In this document: positions 42,513 through 48,712 of the stretch, in pieces
How the letters are laid out: every line of letters starts with the position of its first letter
How positions within the stretch are numbered: position 1 is the stretch's first letter
DNA from: a virus
Length of the DNA: 50,908 nucleotides
Virus record (IMG/VR): IMGVR_UViG_3300024346_000102
Span: 1-50,908 of that record
Strand: one strand, 5' to 3'
Notes under the pieces: generated by a model
Told to the model about the DNA's origin: nothing
Database searches by the model: none
Seen by the model: only the letters and a program-made list of their open reading frames with translations
Program-made: the position numbers and the translations under genes

Positions 42513-42980
42513 TTAAGCGTTTTTAGTTTTATTATAAGCTTCTTTTTCCCATGGTAAACTTTCAGCACCTTCATTCATGTCATCTCTTGAAAACTTTTTT
42601 CCTTCCCAATAAACATTGTCTTTATCATAACCTAATCTACCATCTTTTATTTGCTTAATGTGTACCATCTCGTGGTTTACAACTTCTTGTTGTTGTTTTG
42701 GATCTTTAATGTCTTTATTTACAAGTATGCTACCATTATTAGTAGCCATACCTAATGTGCCTTCTTCCATATCAACGTGTAATATAGGTGTATTGCCTAG
42801 CTCTTCATTATATGAAGATCCTTTCATCTTAAAACCCATTTTTAATGGAGATGTTCTTTTTTCCTTAGCAGCCTTAAAAGCAGCATCATTACCGGTTCCA
42901 GAACCACTTCTACCACGCATTTTACCCCATTCAGGATTGTGCATCATAGAGCTCCAACAGTGTTTTATAGGTGAACTCAT
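42513..42980 (-). CDS. Small zinc metallopeptidase-like protein
   Basis: A 155-residue protein with QQQEVVNHEMVHIKQIKDGR: an HExxH zinc site (HEMVH), followed by LGYDKDNVYWEG and, about 40 residues later, LPWEKEAY, whose Glu can serve as third ligand. This is the minimal gluzincin layout. The N-terminus carries MSSPIKHCW and TSPLKMGFKMKGSS, motifs shared with neighbours. Possible roles: virion maturation protease or a factor injected with DNA. A terminator-like hairpin precedes it. Confidence 0.65.
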   Translation of the reverse strand: MSSPIKHCWSSMMHNPEWGKMRGRSGSGTGNDAAFKAAKEKRTSPLKMGFKMKGSSYNEELGNTPILHVDMEEGTLGMATNNGSILVNKDIKDPKQQQEVVNHEMVHIKQIKDGRLGYDKDNVYWEGKKFSRDDMNEGAESLPWEKEAYNKTKNA

Positions 42981-43001
42981 ATATTGATTTTATTAAAATA
43001 A

Positions 43002-43025
43002 GCCCGCGACAATTAAGCCGCGAGC
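43002..43025 (-). terminator. Terminator-like hairpin after the 141-aa gene
   Basis: On the minus strand GCTCGCGGC pairs with GTCGCGGGC over 9 bp (two G:U pairs) around a TTAATT loop, then TTATTTTAATAAAATC follows. It begins 22 bases after the stop of the 43048-43473 gene. Strong GC stem in an AT-rich gap fits a partial terminator. Confidence 0.7.
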
Positions 43026-43047
43026 ATATTTAGGTTAGTTAGTAGTA

Positions 43048-43473
43048 TTATGCTACTGCAGAAATTGCAAAGTCAGAAAAATACATTTGCACTGGAGTTG
43101 CTGCTTCGTCAAGTCCTAATTGAACTGTTGATTGTACGCCTCCTGGATTAGCTGTCATTGCTGCATATACAGCTTTTTGTGGTGATTTAGCTCCGTTTGT
43201 AATATCTGGAACACCAGCAGTACCATCTTTAGTTGTTCTTACAGTAATACTTATTACTCTTTGACTTAAAACCGCAGCTGGTACAGTTGCAGAACCATCA
43301 TTAGCAATAGCGTATCCTGCTTGAGTACTTACAGCACCTTCTAATACGATTGATAATACTCCTGTTACAGCAGCGTATGATACGCTTTGGATTTGATCTA
43401 CGTTGACTAATTCAGGCCCTTGTGTTAATAGTGCTGTTGAGTCAACAATGTTGAATTTTAAAAATTTTGACAT
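43048..43473 (-). CDS. Probable abundant virion protein (141 aa)
   Basis: A 141-residue Ala/Val/Thr-rich beta protein (LKFNIVDSTALLTQGPELVN, VISITVRTTKDGTAGVP). It has its own A/T-rich leader and is followed by a strong hairpin, so it is probably transcribed as a separate abundant unit. Codon use is more balanced than in neighbours. A capsid decoration or head-fibre role is possible; no family recognised. Confidence 0.5.
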   Translation of the reverse strand: MSKFLKFNIVDSTALLTQGPELVNVDQIQSVSYAAVTGVLSIVLEGAVSTQAGYAIANDGSATVPAAVLSQRVISITVRTTKDGTAGVPDITNGAKSPQKAVYAAMTANPGGVQSTVQLGLDEAATPVQMYFSDFAISAVA

Positions 43474-43547
43474 TTTGTTTTGTTTTTTGGCCGTTAAGCC
43501 TGGTTTGGTTTACTATTGTTTTGAGTTTTATACAGTTCTCTACTGTT

Positions 43548-44192
43548 TTATTTTTTCATACCACACATAGATGCAATACCTTTCTTTAACATTATTGCTG
43601 GCTTGCCTAAAGCTCTCAACATAGGAGCTGGGTTGTTGCCTGTGTTTATTGTGGGATCTGATGCGCCAGATGCGTCGCCTGCATATCCCATATCGCCAGA
43701 TGCTCCAGCTATTTGGTTAGATCTTATATCTTGTGCTAAAACATTGTGACCCATGTCACCAGCCATTTTAGGAGCTGCATCAACAGCTGCTTTAAATTTA
43801 GGATTGTTATCTAACTTTCCTGAGTCAGAAGCTTCTCTAAGACCAGAGTTGAATTTAGCCGCTGGTTCTCCGTACATTTTAGCTGGATGCTTGTCATAGT
43901 CATGAAAAATATTTGATTGATCTCCATGTGAAGAACCTGTACTACCGTGGTAACCTTTGTCTGTTCCTTTGTAGTTTTTATAATCTATATGTTGATCTGA
44001 TTGATCACCTTTCATTGACCCATGCATTTTAGGTGCGTGATTTCCTGGCCCACACATTTTAGCAGGGTGGTCGTGTTTGTCGTGTTCACTGTTTTCTAAA
44101 TAGTGTAGTCTAGCCGAAGCTGTCAAGTCTTTGTCGTAAGCTTTTGACGCGTCATATTTTTGCGCGTAATGGTTGTTTCCTGTGTAACCCAT
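43548..44192 (-). CDS. His/Met/Asp-rich protein with repeated P-A-K-M motifs
   Basis: A 214-residue protein rich in H, D, G, K and M. Short motifs recur: HPAKMCG, HAPKMHG, HPAKMYG, APKMAG, APMLRALG, PAIMLKKG. SEHDKHDHPAKMCGPGNH shows the density. The end is GIASMCGMKK. The repeats suggest a multivalent binding protein, possibly metal-binding (His, Cys, Met) or capsid-interior cargo. Likely disordered. No family recognised. Confidence 0.55.
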   Translation of the reverse strand: MGYTGNNHYAQKYDASKAYDKDLTASARLHYLENSEHDKHDHPAKMCGPGNHAPKMHGSMKGDQSDQHIDYKNYKGTDKGYHGSTGSSHGDQSNIFHDYDKHPAKMYGEPAAKFNSGLREASDSGKLDNNPKFKAAVDAAPKMAGDMGHNVLAQDIRSNQIAGASGDMGYAGDASGASDPTINTGNNPAPMLRALGKPAIMLKKGIASMCGMKK

Positions 44193-44229
44193 GATTGTTT
44201 TTTTTTATTGTTTTGGTTTGGTTTTTATT

Positions 44230-44526
44230 TTAACATTTCCAGCGTTTTCTAGCTGCTTTACCTCTTTCGCCAGTCCAACCCTTGGATCTAGCGCAGAATG
44301 ATTTTCTTCTTTTAGCAGCCTTACTTCCTGGTTTTACGTCACCGGTTACCGCTGTTTTTAATTTACTTCCTGGATTCTTTTTTCTATATTCCTTAACGCC
44401 TTTGCTAGTCATACCAGCACCTTCGTCAGTAGTTCTAAAATTTCTTCCTTTACCCTTAGTAGTTTTTCTTATTTTGCCTTTTTTAGGCAAAGCAGAGTTA
44501 AATGGATTGTCTGACTGTATATACAT
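44230..44526 (-). CDS. Basic DUF6321-like phage protein (98 aa)
   Basis: A 98-residue, strongly basic protein. The core GAGMTSKGVKEYRKKNPGSK, LKTAVTGDVKPGSKAAKRR, KSFCARSKGWTGERGKAARK matches a small family, DUF6321 as I recall, found mainly in marine phage genomes. Two Cys (FCAR and the last residue) might bind metal. The charge suits nucleic-acid binding, for example DNA condensation in the head. Function is unknown. Confidence 0.7.
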   Translation of the reverse strand: MYIQSDNPFNSALPKKGKIRKTTKGKGRNFRTTDEGAGMTSKGVKEYRKKNPGSKLKTAVTGDVKPGSKAAKRRKSFCARSKGWTGERGKAARKRWKC

Positions 44527-44531
44527 GCTTA

Positions 44532-44693
44532 TTAAGCTTTAACACAGTTGTTAACCATTTTAATTTTCCCTCCTTTAGTTTTTTTACCACTAGGTGATTT
44601 CTTTTTACCCTCAGCTTTATAACCTTTCCAGCAAGTTGCTTTTTTAGTTATTGGACTTGTTTTTGCTGAATGTTGAATTTTTCCTATAAACAT
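44532..44693 (-). CDS. Small basic protein (53 aa)
   Basis: Starts MFIGKIQHSAKTSPITKKAT, then CWKGYKAEGKKKSPSGKKTK, and ends MVNNCVKA. Very Lys-rich, two Cys, with two S-P motifs (TSPIT, KSPSG). It lies 5 bases before the basic 98-aa gene and 1 base after the next upstream gene, filling the gap exactly. Histone-like in composition; function unknown. Confidence 0.65.
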   Translation of the reverse strand: MFIGKIQHSAKTSPITKKATCWKGYKAEGKKKSPSGKKTKGGKIKMVNNCVKA

Positions 44694-44694
44694 A

Positions 44695-44919
44695 TTATCC
44701 TATTTTTGCTCTTGTAGTTATTGGTATACTAGAGTCACATGTTCTGCAGGGCGCTTTTAGTATTTGCATACCTTTTATACCTGAGCTTGAACCTTCTCCG
44801 TGAGCTCTGCCTTCTTGGTTTAATGGTCCGTCCCAAACATGAGATTCACCCACTATACCTACTTTAGTTCCAGGTTTTAATTTTTCCATTGAAGGATCAT
44901 ATTTTCCGTGATTTGACAT
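44695..44919 (-). CDS. Small protein of unknown function (74 aa)
   Basis: A 74-residue Gly/Lys/Ser-rich protein (KYDPSMEKLKPGTKVGIVGE, SHVWDGPLNQEGRAHGEG) with a C-terminal CRTC pair that could hold a metal. Gapless neighbours support it being real. No family recognised. Confidence 0.5.
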   Translation of the reverse strand: MSNHGKYDPSMEKLKPGTKVGIVGESHVWDGPLNQEGRAHGEGSSSGIKGMQILKAPCRTCDSSIPITTRAKIG

Positions 44920-44942
44920 ATTTTTTTATTTATTATTAATTT

Positions 44943-46034
44943 TTATTTATCATTTTTTGTAAAAATGTTTCCAATACCTTGTAATGCTCTTCCTATAAAA
45001 CCTTTGCCTCCAGCTTGATAATCTTTAAAGTTTTCCATTTTTTTCTCTAATCTTTTGACTTTTCTTGTTCTACCCTCAGCCTTAGCGTCATCAATTCTAG
45101 CTTGAATAGATGGTATATTTCTTTTGTAAGTACCTAAAAAAGAATTTCTATGTTCTTTGTTTTTTAAATTAGAACCGTCAAAACCTTCTGAAATACCCAT
45201 TTTACTTTGAAAATCATATTGAGTACTTGGTGGTGTTGTTGGAGTAGATGTTGATGATGGTGTTGTTGTGTTTAATGTGTTTTTAGGATTTGAGTAACTT
45301 CCTCCTTTTCCTCCACCCATAGAATTAAGATTTGGAAGACCTGGAAGACCTAAAGACTTATTTACCGCGTTAGTGTCTTTTACATAATTAGTTTTAGCAC
45401 CTGAAGCAACAAGATTACCTATATTCATAGCGTTTTTATAAGCATCAACAGCACTGTAAGCGCCTTTTGAAGGATTTTTCATAGCTACAGGAGATAATGC
45501 AGCTGTTTTTTCTAAATTATTACCATAAAGAGAACCTGCAACTTGTTGTGTTATCGGTTTAAAAGAATTTAATTGACCACTTTCACCTATGTTGGCTGGG
45601 TCTATAATACTTGGATCTTGTACGTTGTTCATATCGTTATTTGTTATTTGTGGTTTTCCAGCTGGTCCATATGTTAATAAATCTTGTTGGCTTTGAATTA
45701 TATCTCTTTCTCTAGCAGCGTTTTGATAAGCCATGCCAGTTCTATCTCTATCGCTAACAACATTTTCACTATATCTTAGTTCATCTGGTAATTGAAAGTT
45801 TTTATATCTTCCATCAATATTATTTCCTAAACCATTAGCCCATTCTACTTTTTCAATTGGTTTTTCTGCAACTTCTTGCCCTGTAGCTTTTAAATAAGAA
45901 TCTCTTTTCCACCATGGTGTTCCATCGTTTATACCACCTGGAGCAAACGCAGCTGCGTCTCTAGCTTCTTTTGCATCAACCTGCGCTTTTAATTGCGGAT
46001 TTAATTGGTATGGCATACTTGATTTAAAACTCAT
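44943..46034 (-). CDS. Unknown late protein with disordered Thr/Ser/Pro linker
   Basis: A 363-residue protein: an Ala/Asp/Asn-rich N-terminal half, a Gly-rich segment (LNSMGGGKGGSYSNPK), a T/S/P linker (TTTPSSTSTPTTPPSTQ, about residues 265-285), then a basic helical C-terminus (ARIDDAKAEGRTRKVKRLEK) ending GFIGRALQGIGNIFTKN, a possible amphipathic membrane helix. Probably a virion-associated protein; family unknown. It lies 2 bases after the winged-helix gene. Confidence 0.5.
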   Translation of the reverse strand: MSFKSSMPYQLNPQLKAQVDAKEARDAAAFAPGGINDGTPWWKRDSYLKATGQEVAEKPIEKVEWANGLGNNIDGRYKNFQLPDELRYSENVVSDRDRTGMAYQNAARERDIIQSQQDLLTYGPAGKPQITNNDMNNVQDPSIIDPANIGESGQLNSFKPITQQVAGSLYGNNLEKTAALSPVAMKNPSKGAYSAVDAYKNAMNIGNLVASGAKTNYVKDTNAVNKSLGLPGLPNLNSMGGGKGGSYSNPKNTLNTTTPSSTSTPTTPPSTQYDFQSKMGISEGFDGSNLKNKEHRNSFLGTYKRNIPSIQARIDDAKAEGRTRKVKRLEKKMENFKDYQAGGKGFIGRALQGIGNIFTKNDK

Positions 46035-46036
46035 GT

Positions 46037-46483
46037 TTATCTGTGTTTATCTTTGTTTACATTATAAATAGCTTTTGTCAGTACTTTATCTGTATAACTA
46101 TTTCCATTTATTATTTTGTTTCTTCTTCTACTAATAGGTAAATCTTCTTCACCTAACATTATTTTATAAATTTTGTTTATTAATTGTTTAAATTTAAAAG
46201 AAACATTATATATATTGTACTTCTGTGTTGTTCTATTTCTATTTCTCCAAACAACTATCCAGCCCTGCTTAAGAAGTCTGTTCCATCGGCGATTATCCCA
46301 ACTATATGAGTAACTACCAGTTTTAAAATCTTGTTTAGTGAAATACTCTATAGATTCTAAGTATATTAACAATTCTAAATCAGCGTCATTTAAGTTGTTG
46401 TTTTTACAAGCCCACTTTCGGATTATACGGTAGTGTTTTAACAGATTAAGATTTTTTAAATCTACTGCATCTAGCTTTCTCAT
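46037..46483 (-). CDS. Winged-helix (MarR-like) DNA-binding protein
   Basis: A 148-residue basic protein. LLKHYRIIRKWACKNNNLND, DADLELLIYLESIEYFTKQD, RWNRLLKQGWIVVWRNR, then QKYNIYNVSFKFKQLINKI follow the helix-helix-recognition-wing order of MarR-like regulators. It overlaps groES by 4 bases (ATGA), so is co-made with the chaperonins. It may control late transcription or host genes. By-eye fold call. Confidence 0.6.
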   Translation of the reverse strand: MRKLDAVDLKNLNLLKHYRIIRKWACKNNNLNDADLELLIYLESIEYFTKQDFKTGSYSYSWDNRRWNRLLKQGWIVVWRNRNRTTQKYNIYNVSFKFKQLINKIYKIMLGEEDLPISRRRNKIINGNSYTDKVLTKAIYNVNKDKHR

Positions 46484-46740
46484 AAAACAACAACTACATC
46501 TTGTAATTTAATGACGTGATAGGTTAAATCACCTATTTCTATTTTGTGACCCGCGTGTCTATCAAAGAATATAGTATCTGATTGCTTTAAACCTTCGACC
46601 TCATTTCCAATAGATATAATCTTAGCCTTTGTATATCTAATGTCTTCTCTATGTGACTCCGCAAGAATTAAACCACCTTTTGTTTCTGTGGTTACTTGTT
46701 TTTCTTTTTCTATTATTAAATTTCTACCTATTGCTTTCAT
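46480..46740 (-). CDS. groES: Co-chaperonin GroES
   Basis: An 86-residue protein with IGRNLIIEKEKQVTTETKGG and the mobile-loop LIL (KGGLIL, cf. GroES GGIVL), AKIISIGNEV, SDTIFFDRHAGHKIEIGD and IKLQDVVVVL. Slightly shorter than E. coli GroES (97). It caps GroEL to close the folding chamber. It overlaps the end of groEL by 17 bases and is coupled to the winged-helix gene by 4 bases. The order groEL then groES is the reverse of the usual bacterial operon. Confidence 0.9.
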   Translation of the reverse strand: MKAIGRNLIIEKEKQVTTETKGGLILAESHREDIRYTKAKIISIGNEVEGLKQSDTIFFDRHAGHKIEIGDLTYHVIKLQDVVVVL

Positions 46741-48280
46741 CTATTCTTATGTTATTTATTACACAATCAGTTGAAAGTATTGTAGTAGCTACTGACGCCG
46801 CGTTTTTTAAAGCGCTTTTAGTAACTAATAATGGATCAATTATACCATAATCAATCATGTTAACTGTTTTACCAGTAATAACATCTAAGCCTCTTCCTTT
46901 TATCTTAGGTATATCAATGTCTATTATACCAGCATTTTCTAATATAGTCTTAAATGGTGCTCTAATTGCCTCTAGCAGTATAGTCTCTCCATCTGACTTA
47001 GCTTTTATATTAGAACTAGCGTTTAATAAAGCAATTCCACCACCTGGCACTATACCTTCTTTAATAGCGGCTTTAGTAGCACAAACAGCGTCTTCAACTC
47101 TATCCATTTTTTCTTTTAATTCGATATCTGAATTAGCACCGACTTTAACAACTGCAATTTTTGCAGCTAACATAGCTAGTCGCTTTTCTAGTCTTATAGT
47201 TTTGTCAGGAATTTTACATACTAACAATTCTTTTTTTATGTCTTTTATAATTGTTAAAGACTCTTGATTTATTTCTTTAAGTTGAATTATAGTTTCTGTT
47301 TTATCAGTAACAGACTTTAAACATGATCCTAAATGTTCTATTTGAATCATATCCATATCATCGCCTAAATCTTCGTTTATTAACGTAGCACCTGTTAAAA
47401 GAGCTAAATCATCAAACATCTCTTTTCTGTTAACACCTAGTGTAGGTGCTTCAATTACATTTGCTTTTATATTACCTTTAGTTTTATTCATTGCTAAAGC
47501 CGATAAAACTTCTGGACTTAAATCACCTATAACTAGTAAAGGTTTATTATTTTTTATTACGTACTCTAAAACACTTTGTATTTGTCTAATACTTTCTACT
47601 GGAGATTCTATAAGTAAAACAAGTGGATTAGTTAATTCCGCTGTATTTTTAGCTTTATTAGTAACAAAATGAGGACTAGTTAATCCTTTAAAATATTGAG
47701 AGCCCTCTATTACTTCAAGCTCTGTTTTACCACTTTCTGACTGCTCCATCATTACAACACCTGTATTATCTACAGATCTAAACGCATCGGCTATAATTTT
47801 ACCTAGTTTATTATCGTTGTTTGTAGATATAGTTGCTATTTGATCAATCATATCATTTTTAACTGGTAATGATATTGATTCTAAATATTTAATTACTTTA
47901 TCAGTAGCTTTATTTATACCTTCTTTTATCTCTCTAGAGTTACTAGTGCTTGAAAGCTTATATGCTTCAATTAAAATAGCATGAGCTAATACCGTTGCAG
48001 TAGTAGTTCCATCACCAGCTTCTTTTACTGTTTTTCTTGCAGCTTGTTTTAATAAACTACAACCTAAATTTTCTATAGGGTTTTTAAGTATTACACTATC
48101 TGCAACTGTTACACCATCTTTTGTTATGGTTGGGTTTCCAAAGGAATCTTCTAGCAAAACACACTTGCCGCTAGCTCCAAGTGTAGAGCTAACAGCTTTT
48201 GTGAGTTTTTCTATACCTTTAAATACTTCTTGCTTAGCTTTGTTTCCAAAACTAAGGTTTTTTACTATCATGTCTGACAT
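46724..48280 (-). CDS. groEL: Chaperonin GroEL (phage-encoded)
   Basis: A 518-residue, full-length-like type I chaperonin. The ATP site is complete: ITKDGVTVAD (D55, E. coli D52), EAGDGTTTATVLA (D90, E. coli D87) and DRVEDAVCATKAAIKEG followed by VPGGGIALL (E. coli D398 region). The apical part keeps GVVMMEQSESGKTELEVIEG. The C-terminal GGM repeat of E. coli GroEL is absent; it ends CVINNIRIDESNR, which should leave more chamber room. The loop GASGK replaces the usual GPKGR. Its sequence is too divergent in places to be a recent host copy. It likely folds the phage capsid or tail proteins. Confidence 0.95.
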   Translation of the reverse strand: MSDMIVKNLSFGNKAKQEVFKGIEKLTKAVSSTLGASGKCVLLEDSFGNPTITKDGVTVADSVILKNPIENLGCSLLKQAARKTVKEAGDGTTTATVLAHAILIEAYKLSSTSNSREIKEGINKATDKVIKYLESISLPVKNDMIDQIATISTNNDNKLGKIIADAFRSVDNTGVVMMEQSESGKTELEVIEGSQYFKGLTSPHFVTNKAKNTAELTNPLVLLIESPVESIRQIQSVLEYVIKNNKPLLVIGDLSPEVLSALAMNKTKGNIKANVIEAPTLGVNRKEMFDDLALLTGATLINEDLGDDMDMIQIEHLGSCLKSVTDKTETIIQLKEINQESLTIIKDIKKELLVCKIPDKTIRLEKRLAMLAAKIAVVKVGANSDIELKEKMDRVEDAVCATKAAIKEGIVPGGGIALLNASSNIKAKSDGETILLEAIRAPFKTILENAGIIDIDIPKIKGRGLDVITGKTVNMIDYGIIDPLLVTKSALKNAASVATTILSTDCVINNIRIDESNR

Positions 48281-48308
48281 AATTTGATTTAATTAAATTT
48301 GATTTATT

Positions 48309-48650
48309 TTATTTAAAAGTTTTTACAACCTTAGGTCCATTTGCGAATTCTATTTTTTTAGCATAATGAGCAACTGATGAATCAATAGCTTGTTCTGCTC
48401 CTTCTAATGTTTCGCGTCTGGTTACATCAATCCAGTTTTCGCAACATGTATCTTTTTCAGGATTACATTCACATTTTGGATCTTTGTATTCGGTTTGGTA
48501 AAAACCATTTGGTAATTGTACAATACGCCAGTTCTTTTTGTCAGCTACATGCTTCCAAAGGTTTAAGGTTTCTTGTGTTATTTGTGGTTGACTATTCCAC
48601 GAACTAGTCTGGTAAAAAAATGTCATTGGTTTCGGTTTTAAATTAGACAT
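48309..48650 (-). CDS. Small protein of unknown function with Cys cluster
   Basis: A 113-residue protein: MTFFYQTSSWNSQPQITQET, then WRIVQLPNGFYQTEYKD, a Cys cluster (KCECNPEKDTCCENW) and DVTRRETLEGAEQAID, ending GPKVVKTFK. The paired Cys could bind zinc. Between the tail fibre gene and groEL. Similar proteins appear to exist in other marine phages, function unknown. Confidence 0.55.
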   Translation of the reverse strand: MSNLKPKPMTFFYQTSSWNSQPQITQETLNLWKHVADKKNWRIVQLPNGFYQTEYKDPKCECNPEKDTCCENWIDVTRRETLEGAEQAIDSSVAHYAKKIEFANGPKVVKTFK

Positions 48651-48657
48651 TGGTTAT

Positions 48658-48672
48658 TGCTCTCACCGAGCA
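48658..48672 (-). other. Small perfect hairpin after the tail fibre gene
   Basis: TGCTC and GAGCA form a 5-bp perfect stem around a 5-base loop in the 62-base gap between the tail fibre stop and the next gene. No U-tract follows on the minus strand (AATAACC), so termination is doubtful; it may be a processing site. Confidence 0.35.
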
Positions 48673-48712
48673 GGTATATTTCTATTATCACTTGATTTTA
48701 GCGATTTTTACA

